DNA of 64,000 bases, from contig CAVUBM010000056.1 of NCBI GenBank assembly GCA_963739645.1, positions 1 to 64,000 on the forward strand, given 5' to 3'. Position numbers and translations under genes: made by a program. This DNA comes from JASHPR01 sp963739645. GTDB taxonomy: Bacteria; Actinomycetota; Actinomycetes; Streptosporangiales; Streptosporangiaceae. Shown one piece after another: positions 1 through 6,850 of this stretch (position 1 is its first letter; every line of letters starts with the position of its first letter). The notes under the pieces are model-generated. The model worked only from the letters and a program-made list of their open reading frames with translations. It was not told the DNA's origin and searched no databases.

Positions 1-82
1 AAGCGATCGAGTCGGCGCAACTTGTCCACGCACGTTGCTGCATCTGCTGGGGTAGCACTTGGCACAAAGCGCCGATAGGAAT

Positions 83-108
83 CGGGCAGAGCATGTCTGC
101 TCTGCCCG
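83..108 (-). terminator. Hairpin just downstream of the integrase gene
   Basis: A perfect 10-bp stem (83-92 with 99-108) around a 6-nt loop begins 7 bp beyond the integrase stop. No U-tract follows on the minus strand, so it may be a weak terminator or simply an RNA structure. The rest of 1-114 shows no gene. Confidence 0.35.
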
Positions 109-114
109 GACATT

Positions 115-747
115 TCAGACTTCCACTTGCTCAGCGATGGCCAGCGCGTCATCGACTTCGATGCCGAGATACCGGACCGTACTTTCCAACCTCGTGTGGC
201 CAAGCAATAGCTGGACCGCACGCAGGTTGCCGGTGCGGCGGTAGATCAAGGTTGCCTTCGTGCGACGCAGTGAGTGGGTGCTGAAGACGTGCAGGTCCAA
301 TCCGATGCCCGCAAACCATTCCGCGACGAGCCGCGCATATTGCCGTGTTGTCATAGCCTCGCTAGGTCGCCGGCGGCTGGTGAACAGAAATCCGCCTGCC
401 ACCTTGCCGGTCACCTTAAGGTAGTCGTCAACGGCTTGGCGGGTCTGCTCGGTCAACTCGAAGCGGACTGGACGCCCGGTCTTTCTCTGGCGCACCGTCG
501 CACGGGCGAGCGCGTAGCCGTTTGGAGCAATATCTTCGACCCTTAGCGCGATCACATCGCAGCCTCGCAGCTTGCTATCAATGGCGAGATTGAACATTGC
601 CAAGTCGCGGGTCCGCCTCTCGATTTGAAGCTTCGTCCGTATAGACCAGACGTGCCTTGCCAGCAGCGGCGGTTTGGCCCCGATCAGCTTTCCCTTGTTC
701 CAGGGCGTGCGTTTCGGTGTGGGTAGGGTCGAGCGGTCATCCTCCAT
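115..747 (-). CDS. Tyrosine-type site-specific recombinase/integrase
   Basis: A 210-residue tyrosine recombinase. The catalytic set is readable: Arg61 (in SKLRGCDV), Lys89 (QRKTGRP), His158/Arg161 (HSLRR), His184 (LLGH) and the nucleophile Tyr193 (VRYLG). It is shorter than phage integrases because it has only a short N-terminal segment instead of a full arm-binding domain, like many small integrases of proteobacterial plasmids and islands. I chose the ATG at 747 because AAGGAGG lies 6 nt upstream; two ATGs further upstream lack such a site. It probably drives integration or excision of the decayed island that continues to about 10.7 kb; that link is inferred from position only. Confidence 0.85.
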   Translation of the reverse strand: MEDDRSTLPTPKRTPWNKGKLIGAKPPLLARHVWSIRTKLQIERRTRDLAMFNLAIDSKLRGCDVIALRVEDIAPNGYALARATVRQRKTGRPVRFELTEQTRQAVDDYLKVTGKVAGGFLFTSRRRPSEAMTTRQYARLVAEWFAGIGLDLHVFSTHSLRRTKATLIYRRTGNLRAVQLLLGHTRLESTVRYLGIEVDDALAIAEQVEV

Positions 748-993
748 GGTCATCCTCCTTGGGTTAAGGGAGGACGACATGGTGCGCTGCAATGCCTAAT
801 CCGCTGAATTTACGGCAGCTTTCGGGAGTGGTGCAGACATAGGCTCGGGCTCGGGACCGACCTCGGCCGTTGCTTTTGACCCATCTGCGACATTGGCTGT
901 GCACTGCGGCAATGGTTTTGATGCCCGATTTCAGCCCTATCAAAGTACTCGTTTGAGCCGATACAATGCTGTCTCCTGAGCTTGGGAGCGGAT
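748..993. other. Intergenic region upstream of the integrase
   Basis: No gene is supported. Read on the minus strand, part of it (around 860-895) gives a peptide containing MSQMGQKQ, resembling short spurious proteins annotated over dispersed rhizobial intergenic repeats. I take it as a probable repeat fragment, not a coding sequence. Confidence 0.3.
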
Positions 994-1207
994 ATGCGGC
1001 GACGCGAGTTCATTACGCCTTCTCGGCGGCGCAGCGGTCGCGTGGCCGCTCGCGGCCCGCGCGCAGCAAGCGGTGCCGGTGATCGGGTTTCTTAGCGGGA
1101 GATCAGCCAGCAAGTTTTCGGGCGTTTTGGCGGGCTTCCGAAAGGGCTTGCATGAAGCCGGCTATGACGAAGGGACGAACGTACACATCGCGTTTCGTTG
1201 GGCATGA
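994..1207 (+). pseudogene. N-terminal remnant of an ABC_sub_bind-family substrate-binding protein
   Basis: The ATG at 994 opens MRRREFIT, the Tat-like start typical of rhizobial ABC_sub_bind proteins. The reading then continues only after a one-base shift near 1018 (LLGGAAVAWPLAARAQQ, then VPVIGFLSGRS and AFRWA), and a stop follows at 1205-1207. About 70 codons of a protein normally near 320 residues survive. The frameshift plus the missing C-terminus make it a pseudogene. The following DNA is unrelated, so a rearrangement breakpoint lies near 1208. Confidence 0.75.
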
Positions 1208-1515
1208 TAGCACGACCGCTGGTGACACGTGGCAGGTCTTTGGGAGCAATACTTCGGGAGTTCTCGGCGGCTCCCTTCTTCGGGTCCTGCGTCGGTTCAG
1301 ATGGTCCCGGCAATGCTTGCGAGATACAAACCACGATAAATGGTGCGGGGAACTTTAAGTTCCTGGATGTCACGGCGGCAGCCGGCAACGTACTTTTGTC
1401 AGAGGTCAATACGACTGCCGTTCCAGGTCCCATCGTAGGTGCCGGTCTACCAGGCTTGCTGGCGGCTTGCGGTGGTCTGTTGGCTCTTGCAAGACGGCGG
1501 CGTCGGCAGCAATAA
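1208..1515 (+). pseudogene. C-terminal remnant of a VPGP-CTERM-like surface protein (copy 1)
   Basis: The open frame ends in AVPGPIVGAGLPGL, a short hydrophobic stretch and RRRRRQQ. This tripartite tail (V-P-G-P motif, one membrane helix, basic end) is the variant of the PEP-CTERM sorting signal common in Bradyrhizobium. Upstream there is only a fragment of the mature domain (GNFKFLDVTAAAGNVLLSEV) and no signal peptide, and the frame runs into the preceding substrate-binding remnant. It therefore looks like the 3' end of a truncated gene. It is followed directly by a second copy of the same tail. Confidence 0.55.
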
Positions 1516-1763
1516 CTTGTGGCTTCCCCATCGTCCAACTTTTTACCACAACAATCATCGACACTCTCGGCGTCAGTGATAGCGCTCTGGTCGATCTCGG
1601 TCCTACGCACAATTTTTCGGCCCGAAACCACAATGATCCCGGCACTTGGACCATTTCAACCACCGCTGTCCCCGGCCCAGTCATCGGTTCCGGTCTTCCA
1701 GGCCTGATCCTCGCTGGTGGTGGATTTCTCGGCTGGTGGCGACGGCGGAAGAAGATTGCCTAA
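1516..1763 (+). pseudogene. C-terminal remnant of a VPGP-CTERM-like surface protein (copy 2)
   Basis: A second tail of the same kind: TTAVPGPVIGSGLPGLIL followed by GWWRRRKKIA and a TAA at 1761-1763. About 60 residues of mature domain precede it (LGVSDSALVDLGPTHNFS), again without a signal peptide or a convincing start codon. The two tails are clearly homologous, while the sequences before them differ, so two related genes appear collapsed against each other. A hairpin terminator follows at 1795-1829. Confidence 0.55.
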
Positions 1764-1794
1764 ACATCCGATTTCGAATTCCGCTCTGCTAACT

Positions 1795-1829
1795 GGGGCC
1801 CTGACCGTCAAATGGTTGGGGCCCCTTTA
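1795..1829 (+). terminator. Rho-independent terminator after the VPGP-CTERM remnants
   Basis: Stem of GGGGCCC (1795-1801) and GGGCCCC (1819-1825) followed by TTTAT, 31 bp after the stop at 1763. The 17-nt loop is long, so it is moderately convincing. Confidence 0.5.
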
Positions 1830-1841
1830 TTATGGGTCTTC

Positions 1842-1881
1842 TGTGAAGCAATTCACACATGGCTGGGGGCATCTTGGGTTA
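1842..1881 (+). promoter_or_regulatory. CRP-like box and conserved upstream block, copy 1
   Basis: Contains TGTGA-N6-TCACA (1842-1857), the consensus form of a CRP-type operator, followed by GGCTGGGGGCATCTTGGG. The whole 40-bp block recurs at 2279-2318 with a few changes. Each copy lies upstream of a double-glycine-type peptide gene, which points to a shared promoter or operator. Confidence 0.5.
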
Positions 1882-1918
1882 AAGGCTCGGGCCGCCAGCA
1901 TATTCGCTGACAACCGCA

Positions 1919-2005
1919 ATGAAAGCAGCTAAAATGACTAACGATATCGAGGAAGAAACCAAAGCCGCCCCTGAAATCAACGATAGTCCTTCGCTCAAAC
2001 CCTGA
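1919..2005 (+). CDS. Possible 28-residue peptide
   Basis: ATG at 1919 (or 1934) opens a short acidic peptide (MTNDIEEETKAAPEINDSPS) that stops 13 bp before the start of the next small gene. It lies between the CRP-like box and that gene, so it could be a leader or a co-transcribed peptide. There is no strong ribosome-binding site and no family resemblance, so it could equally be noise. Confidence 0.3.
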   Translation: MKAAKMTNDIEEETKAAPEINDSPSLKP

Positions 2006-2018
2006 TATGGAGAACGCA

Positions 2019-2213
2019 ATGCGCAAGAAAACCCACAAGCAACAGCGGAAGCTTTCGACTGATACCCTGCTCAAGACCAGCAAGAAGAAGGATATCGAGC
2101 TAACTGAAGAGGAGCTTGGGAAGGTTAGTGCGGGCGTCGACATTAAGGGAAGCGTCGAGTATAAAGACTGGATCGATGTTCATTCCTTTCAGTGGGGGGT
2201 CGGCAAGGGGTGA
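2019..2213 (+). CDS. Small double-glycine-type leader peptide (bacteriocin/RiPP precursor-like)
   Basis: A 64-residue protein. The first 24 or so residues are strongly basic (MRKKTHKQQRK). Then comes ELTEEELGKVSAG, which matches the leader pattern ELx(E/D)xEL-x-KV-x-G-G of peptides cleaved by C39-type peptidases, with the final Gly-Gly replaced by Ala-Gly. The putative core of about 20 residues follows (VDIKGSVEYKDWIDVHSFQW). I chose the ATG at 2019 because GGAG lies 6 nt upstream; another in-frame ATG lies at 2007. Such genes are common and poorly understood in Bradyrhizobium. No transporter, peptidase or modifying enzyme is visible nearby. Confidence 0.6.
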   Translation: MRKKTHKQQRKLSTDTLLKTSKKKDIELTEEELGKVSAGVDIKGSVEYKDWIDVHSFQWGVGKG

Positions 2214-2278
2214 AGGGAAAATCCCATTTTTACGAACCGTGGGCCTTCCAACTGCCGAAAAATATCTGCCGTTCGACA

Positions 2279-2318
2279 TGTGAAGTACATCACACACGGC
2301 TGGCGGCATCTTGGGCTA
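2279..2318 (+). promoter_or_regulatory. CRP-like box and conserved upstream block, copy 2
   Basis: TGTGA-N6-TCACA at 2279-2294 and then CGGCTGGCGGCATCTTGGG, matching the block at 1842-1881 over 40 bp. It precedes the second leader-peptide gene, supporting a tandem duplication of promoter plus gene. Confidence 0.5.
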
Positions 2319-2405
2319 CACATCCTTGATCCTCATCTCGTACCGTGAACTTAGACACGGTCTAGTCGGATTGATGTTCCCCTACTAGAATGGGAACTCT
2401 CGTTA

Positions 2406-2592
2406 ATGGAGGGCCTCTGCGAAGCCCAAGAACCCGAACCCAGCCGAACAGAAAGACGACGCTGAGCTATCCGAGAAGGAACTGGACAAGGTTACCGGTG
2501 GGCATGCGGTCCACCATAAAGCCCCTACCACACCGACACAAACCACCACTCCAACGGGGGGGTGGGACTTAACGAAGAACAAGGTGGTCTGA
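2406..2592 (+). pseudogene. Second double-glycine-type leader peptide, frameshifted near its start
   Basis: From 2422 the frame reads KPKNPNPAEQKDDAELSEKELDKVTGG, a classic double-glycine leader, then a His/Thr/Pro-rich core (HAVHHKAPTTPTQTTTP) ending at the TGA of 2590-2592. The frame has no start codon: TAA precedes it at 2404-2406, and the natural ATG at 2406 is one base out of frame. A single indel between 2409 and 2421 would restore a gene of about 60 codons. Either it is a pseudogene or the sequence has an error. It is a paralogue of the gene at 2019-2213 with the leader better conserved than the core. Confidence 0.55.
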
Positions 2593-2618
2593 CAACCTCC
2601 CACCGCACCGAGGTTAGC

Positions 2619-2651
2619 TGGCCCTGGCCTTCAATGGCTGGGGCCATTTTT
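2619..2651 (+). terminator. Terminator after the leader-peptide genes
   Basis: TGGCCC (2619-2624) pairs with GGGCCA (2641-2646), extended inward by GGCC/GGCT, and five T residues follow. It overlaps the 3' end of the convergent gene at 2631-2984. Confidence 0.6.
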
Positions 2652-2984
2652 CGTTGTTCGTCTTATCCGCCGTACCGCATCAAGCGTAATGACCCCAATT
2701 GACCAGAGGAGCACAACTGGCCCTAACATCATAGTCCATAAAGCAGCCGTGTCTGAGTTACCTGCAATTAAAGCATGCCCAATTATCCTTGGTGTCACCG
2801 CCCCTAAATGGGAAGAGGTCCAGCATGTCTCATGTTGCTCTTCCCTTGTCAGATCAGCGACAGATTTCATACACTCATCATATAAATGATCGGCATTCAT
2901 GCTCGAATGCACAACGAGATAGGTTGGCAATCCTATCAGCCAAAGAACAGAGGCCACGACGCCGATCTTTGGCCAACCGCTCAT
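2631..2984 (-). CDS. Small membrane protein, function unknown
   Basis: A 117-residue protein with two predicted membrane helices, residues about 5-25 (IGVVASVLWLIGLPTYLVV) and about 82-102 (TMMLGPVVLLWSIGVITLDA). Between them lies a polar loop with two cysteines (YDECMKSVADLTREEQHETCW). It ends in a basic tail. I recognise the type from rhizobial genomes but know of no function. It is the third gene of a minus-strand run (3176-3484, 2994-3170, this one) with 5-10 bp gaps, so co-transcription is likely. Confidence 0.6.
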   Translation of the reverse strand: MSGWPKIGVVASVLWLIGLPTYLVVHSSMNADHLYDECMKSVADLTREEQHETCWTSSHLGAVTPRIIGHALIAGNSDTAALWTMMLGPVVLLWSIGVITLDAVRRIRRTTKNGPSH

Positions 2985-2993
2985 AGCACCTTC

Positions 2994-3170
2994 CTATTGA
3001 CTAACCACAACAACCAGGACCACTACAATAACTGCTCCGGCGATAAATAATCCAATAGCCATACGCTCATTCCTCTGGCGGCTATTCCAGACAAGGAAGC
3101 CTGTTACCAACAACGCAATGGTGAGACCCCCGATAATAACGCCAAGTGCTATTTGAGCGATCAGAAGCAT
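2994..3170 (-). CDS. Small two-helix membrane protein, function unknown
   Basis: A 58-residue protein made almost entirely of two membrane helices: MLLIAQIALGVIIGGLTIAL and a C-terminal valine-rich helix (FIAGAVIVVVLVVVV). They are linked by a short basic loop (NSRQRNERM). I chose the ATG at 3170 because it lies 5 nt after the stop of the preceding gene; a longer frame from 3212 would overlap that gene by 37 bp. Function unknown. Confidence 0.5.
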   Translation of the reverse strand: MLLIAQIALGVIIGGLTIALLVTGFLVWNSRQRNERMAIGLFIAGAVIVVVLVVVVSQ

Positions 3171-3175
3171 AACGT

Positions 3176-3484
3176 TCACGCCGCTGGCGATGCTTCTAAT
3201 TCCCTTATCCAAGCCTCGATTGCGTGCTTGGCCTTATCAATACTCTGTGGCGTTGGCGGACCGTGGTCGTGGATTAGGTTAGAGAGCGCTATTGCGACCT
3301 TGGCACGTGCTTCGTTCAGCGCTCCTCCGCTTGATAGATTTAAGATTGCAGCATTGTTGGCCTTGCTGAGCGTTGCCAAGACCGCTGATTTAGGTGTTGC
3401 CTTTAATAGCACGCTGATTGCCGCCTTCGCAGCTTTCGCAGCTTTCAACTCTTCGCTGATGTGGACCATGTGACCGCCGTGCAT
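3176..3484 (-). CDS. Small alanine-rich helical protein, function unknown
   Basis: A 102-residue, alanine- and lysine-rich protein predicted to be all helical (EELKAAKAAKAAISVLLKAT, then IDKAKHAIEAWIRELEAS). No known domain is visible. It is the first gene of the three-gene minus-strand run that continues with two membrane proteins. The start could be the ATG at 3484 or that at 3469; neither has a strong ribosome-binding site. Confidence 0.5.
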   Translation of the reverse strand: MHGGHMVHISEELKAAKAAKAAISVLLKATPKSAVLATLSKANNAAILNLSSGGALNEARAKVAIALSNLIHDHGPPTPQSIDKAKHAIEAWIRELEASPAA

Positions 3485-3800
3485 TAATTCACTTTAGCAC
3501 CAGCAAGGCGCAAGCAAAGAGCCATACCTTAGAATTTTTCACAAAATTTGCGCAGGGCCTTTGGCTGGCTGGCCGGCGAGAGTTTTGGCCCACCCCACCA
3601 GCACCCCCTGCAGTGCAACAATCACAACGATCAACAACAACGACAACCAACAACAACAATCAACATCGGACAGTTGTAAATCCATTGATGATGTGGTATG
3701 ATAAGCGAGCCCCACATCAATGGCCGTTGGTGCAGGGCTCTAACCACGACAACCGACAAGGAAATTGTCATGGCTACCAAGACTATAGCACGTAAAGACA
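3485..3800. other. Intergenic region with a CAA-rich stretch
   Basis: Carries a simple CAA/ACA-rich repeat at about 3615-3665 and no supported gene. Short frames across it are biased by the repeat. The promoter of the minus-strand run starting at 3484 should lie at its left end. Confidence 0.4.
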
Positions 3801-3977
3801 ATGAAGCCCAGCTTGGAGCTTCGAGGGATCGATGCGCTGCCATTCAAGCATCTGGATACGGTAATAGATCATCTGCAAAGGAAATATCCTGGTGCGGAAA
3901 TCGTGATGCCTGAACCCCTGCCATGTCAGATCGATGAAGAGCCCATGAAACCCAATCTCAAGCTGGTCAAATCTTAG
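3801..3977 (+). CDS. Hypothetical 58-residue protein
   Basis: ATG at 3801 opens a compact, protein-like frame (MKPSLELRGIDALPFKHLDT, later PEPLPCQIDEEPMKPNL) ending at TAG 3975-3977. It has a plausible helix with regular charge spacing (HLDTVIDHLQRKYPG). A longer overlapping frame from about 3698 is less protein-like. The ribosome-binding site is weak. I recognise no family. It precedes the decayed serine recombinase by 77 bp. Confidence 0.4.
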   Translation: MKPSLELRGIDALPFKHLDTVIDHLQRKYPGAEIVMPEPLPCQIDEEPMKPNLKLVKS

Positions 3978-4054
3978 GAATTATGCACAAAACCAGGAGG
4001 CCTGAGAAATCGGGCTTTCTGCTGTTCAAACTCATGATCATAAGTGGAGCGACA

Positions 4055-4636
4055 GATGATCGTCGGCTATGCAAGAGTTTCAACAGACGGCCAAGACCTT
4101 AGATGGTCAACAATCAGCACTGAAAGCGCAGGAGCAGAAAGGATATTCGCTGAGAAGATCAGCGGCGCAATCACCGATAGGAAGCAGCTAGGAAAGGCAA
4201 TACAGGCTCTCGGTAGTGGAGATGTGTTGCTGGTTACAAGACTTGATCGATTGGCCCGAAGCACCAGAGACCTCCTCAACATCCTGGATCACGATCAGCA
4301 AGGCAGGTGCTAAGTTCCGTTCCCTTGCTGATGCTTGGGCTGACACATCCACAATGCATGGGGAAGTTGATGATAACGATCTTAGCTGGACTGGCGACTT
4401 TTGAAAGGCATCTGATCAGAGCTAGGACTGATGAAGGCAGGAAGCGAGCACAAGCAAGGGGAGTAAGGTTCGGTAGACCACAAAAGCTCAGTCGGTATCA
4501 AATTGAGGAAGCCCTAAGAAGAAGGGAAACAGGAGAGCCCTTGACGGATATTGGTAGGAGTTATGGAGTAAGTCACTCAACGATTAGTAGGCTATCTAAG
4601 CAGCGTAGCGTCGATTTGAGTAAGGGAGCTACCTAA
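4055..4636 (+). pseudogene. Frameshifted serine recombinase (resolvase/invertase family)
   Basis: Opens with MIVGYARVSTDGQD, the resolvase N-terminus with the catalytic serine in RVST. It continues with LVTRLDRLARSTRDLLNIL, LAGLATFERHLIRART and a C-terminal HTH (IGRSYGVSHSTISRLSKQ). About 190 codons can be aligned, the usual length for small resolvases. The frame breaks several times: a pair of compensating indels between about 4106 and 4137 scrambles some 11 codons, and two more shifts fall near 4290 and 4360. The start has GGAG 7 nt upstream. A strong terminator overlaps the stop. Probably an inactive transposon or island resolvase. Confidence 0.75.
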
Positions 4637-4654
4637 ATGGGTAGCTCCCTTTTT
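4622..4654 (+). terminator. Rho-independent terminator of the serine recombinase
   Basis: Perfect 12-bp stem (4622-4633 with 4640-4651), 6-nt loop and a run of five T. The stop codon lies in the loop, so translation would end inside the hairpin. Confidence 0.85.
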
Positions 4655-5022
4655 ATTGCGCCAGCGTCGGCCTTGTTTCTCGTGCGGCAGTGGACAAGGC
4701 CGACGCCTTACCCTTGACCCTCGCATGGGAGCACCACAGGGCCAAAGGCAGAGGCGAGTTTAGACCTTTGCGGTAGGCCTTGGAAGGGGGATGCTAGGAT
4801 ACCTAGAAGGGGGAAATAACTCCTGTACGGTCATTTGTGGGGCTTCTCTCGGGGGTCATATCCTTCTAAAGCGTCGATCACCTGTACGGACAACGGGAGG
4901 CCTTACCTCTACCGTCGGAGGCTCGTGCTCTATTAGAGCTGGTCTCGGAAATTTGAACAGAGCGATAAGTGGAGTTTCTGCCTGACAGCGGGCACGCTGT
5001 GCCCAACGAATTAGGAGAGACC
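4655..5022. other. Non-coding stretch before the IS3-family element
   Basis: No convincing gene. The left end of the IS3-family element must lie in the last part of this stretch, but I could not identify its inverted repeat. The segment 4960-5010 reads as a typical short IS leader. Short frames here have no protein-like features. Confidence 0.3.
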
Positions 5023-5331
5023 ATGAACAGACGACCGCGCCGAAACCACACAGCGACCTTCAAGGCGAAGGTGGCGCTTGCGGCCATCAAAGGCGATCGA
5101 ACCCTGGCTCAGCTTGCGGAGCAGTTCGACGTCCACCCCCATCAAATCACATCGTGGAAGGCGCAGCTCGAGGAAGGGGCAGCCGATGTGTTCGGTCCCG
5201 GCGGCAAGGGAGCCGCGCAGCTAGCCATCGACGTGAAGTCGCTGCATGCCAAGATCGGAGAGCTGACGCTGGAGAACGATTTTTTGGAAGGAGCGCTCGG
5301 CAAAGCAGGTTTGCTGAGCGCAAAGCGATGA
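5023..5331 (+). CDS. IS3-family transposase OrfA
   Basis: A 102-residue protein with an N-terminal helix-turn-helix (FKAKVALAAIKGDRTLAQLA, then HPHQITSWKAQL) and a C-terminal leucine-zipper segment (IDVKSLHAKIGELTLENDFL). This is the standard OrfA layout of IS3-family elements. AGGAG lies 6 nt before the ATG. Its stop overlaps the OrfB start as ATGA (5328-5331), the usual place for the programmed shift that yields the OrfAB transposase. The element is inactive because OrfB is truncated. Confidence 0.85.
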   Translation: MNRRPRRNHTATFKAKVALAAIKGDRTLAQLAEQFDVHPHQITSWKAQLEEGAADVFGPGGKGAAQLAIDVKSLHAKIGELTLENDFLEGALGKAGLLSAKR

Positions 5332-5794
5332 TCGAGCCCGCGCACGACCTGACCATCACCAAGCAGGCGAAAGCTCTGAACATCAGCCGTGGCAGCGTCT
5401 ACTATTTGCCACGCCCGGTGCCGGAAGCCGACCTTGCGATCATGCGGCGTCTCGACCGTCTGCATCTGGAGTTCCCCTTTGCCGGCTCGCGGATGCTGCG
5501 AGGCCTGCTGGCTGCCGAGAGGTGCAAGATCGGCCGTCGTCATGTGAAGACGCTGATGAAGCGGATGGGGATAGAGGCGCTCTATCGCCGTCCGCGGACG
5601 ACGCAGCCGGAGCCCGGCCACAAGATCTATCCGTATCTGCTGCGCCAGGGATCGAGGTGCCGGCCGAACCAGGTGTGGGCGATGGACATCACCTACATCC
5701 CGATGGCACGCGGCTTCGTCTATCTGGCCGTTGTGCTCGACTGGTTCAGCCGTCGCGTGCTGTCGTGGGGCGTATCGATCACCATGAGCACGCA
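5328..5794 (+). pseudogene. IS3-family transposase OrfB, 3'-truncated
   Basis: Starts MIEPAHDLTITKQAKALNIS and includes the helical arm (SRMLRGLLAAERCKIGRRHV), the HTH_21 region and the start of the DDE core, with the first catalytic Asp in VWAMDITYIPM. The protein stops matching after VLSWGVSITM near 5787. The second Asp and the Glu are missing. From 5795 the DNA is IS256-family sequence, so the element was cut by that insertion or by a deletion between the two. About 155 of the usual 280 residues remain. Confidence 0.8.
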
Positions 5795-6568
5795 CGCTGG
5801 AGCAAGCGCGATCTCTCAGCGAAGCGCTACGTGTATTTCTTTTCGTGGAGTCCACGTGCAGGCTAGGCTGGAGGACGCCGCGCAGTGCCTGCTGGTCATC
5901 ATTGGCGCTACGCCCGAAGGCAAGAAGGAGCTTGTCGGCCTGATCGACGGCGTGCGCGAGTGCGCAATCCTGGAGGGAGTTGCTGCTCGACCTGAAGCGG
6001 CGCGGGCTCGCGATCGGCCCCGAGCTCGCGGTCGCCGACGGCGCGCTCGGCTTCTGGCAGGCGATCGAGGAGGTGTGGCCGCAGACCCGCGGCCAGCGCT
6101 GCTGGGTGCACAAGACCGCCAACGTGCTGAACAAGTTGCCGAAGAGCCAGCAATCAGCTGCCAAGCGCGCGCTGCAGGAGATCTGGATGGCCGAGATCGA
6201 AGGATGCGACTCGCGGCGTTCGATGCCTTGGTGAGACCTGGGGCGTCAAATACGACAAGGCGGTCGAGTGCCTGGTCAAGGATCGCGCCGCGCTGCTCGC
6301 CTTCTTCCACTTCCCGGCTGAACACTGGAAACATCTGCGCACGACGAACGTCGTCGAAAGCTCGTCGCCACGGTGCGTCATCGCACCGTGCGCTCCAGGA
6401 TGTCTCGAACAAGACTGCGCTCGCCATGATCTTCAAGCTCGTCGAGGCGGCCGAGAGAAGCTGGCGTCGCCTCGATGGCCACAACCGTCGCCGAAAGTCA
6501 TCCTCGGAGTAAAGTTCACCGATGGAATCGAGGTCGTCAGATCGCAAGCTGGAACCGCTGCCGCCTGA
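5795..6568 (+). pseudogene. IS256-family (Mutator-type) transposase, 5'-truncated and frameshifted
   Basis: Recognisable blocks in changing frames are KRDLSAKRYVYF, QARLEDAAQCLLVIIGATPE, GKKELVGLIDGVRE, LLLDLKRRGLAIGPELAVAD, QRCWVHKTANVLNKLP, TWGVKYDKAVECL and KVILGVKFTDG. VADGALGF and the QRCWVHKTANV block are hallmarks of the IS256 DDE domain. At least four indels break the frame (near 5837, 5965, 6205 and 6365), and the N-terminal third is absent. The last frame stops at 6566-6568. It truncates the IS3 element on its left and apparently a minus-strand gene on its right. Confidence 0.8.
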
Positions 6569-6569
6569 C

Positions 6570-6637
6570 CCTTCCGTCACCAAGATTCGACGATAGCTCT
6601 GGTCTTCATAATACAAGTCCGGAAACCCTCTAACCAT
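6570..6637 (-). pseudogene. 5' stub of a minus-strand gene cut by the IS256 remnant
   Basis: ATG at 6637 with AGGAG about 7 nt upstream opens MVRGFPDLYYEDQSYRRI. After about 20 codons the sequence becomes the antisense of the IS256 transposase and loses meaning. The good start signal and the abrupt change suggest a real gene, downstream of the primase in the same direction, whose 3' part was lost at the insertion. Its identity cannot be told from so few residues. Confidence 0.4.
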
Positions 6638-6686
6638 CTCTGTCTCCTTTCCTTTCTTCTTGTATAAGATTTATAGATATTTCTTA

Positions 6687-6803
6687 TTTGATAGGTTTGA
6701 TAGGTTTGATAGGTTTGATACCCCTTAAACGCTGTAAGATCTGTGGGGAGGGTTATATGTTTTTGGGTTCCTCAAACCTGTAAAACCTATCAAACCTATC
6801 AAA
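6687..6803. repeat. 9-bp iteron-like repeats, three direct and two inverted
   Basis: TTTGATAGG occurs three times head to tail (6687-6713) plus a partial fourth copy (6714-6720). Its reverse complement CCTATCAAA occurs twice (6786-6803). The two blocks can pair into a long hairpin. They sit between the primase fragment and the truncated downstream gene, in an AT-rich stretch, which would fit a replication origin or operator; this is inference. Confidence 0.6.
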
Positions 6804-6850
6804 AATCAAGATCAGTCCTTTCTCCTCTCCCCTTGGTCCATCCATCTGAT

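Noticed and set aside
810..1013. Minus-strand 67-residue frame containing MSQMGQKQ
   Set aside because: Resembles spurious annotations over rhizobial intergenic repeats, and it lies antisense to the substrate-binding-protein remnant.
3613..3672. Possible short tandem-repeat array or CRISPR-like pattern
   Set aside because: It is only a CAA/ACA-rich simple sequence without regular spacers.
4791..4985. Plus-strand 64-residue frame before the IS3 element
   Set aside because: No ribosome-binding site, odd composition and no homology to a known type; it lies where the IS end should be.
5816..6637. Long minus-strand frame across the IS256 remnant
   Set aside because: Only its first 20 or so codons look like a gene; the rest is the antisense of the transposase.
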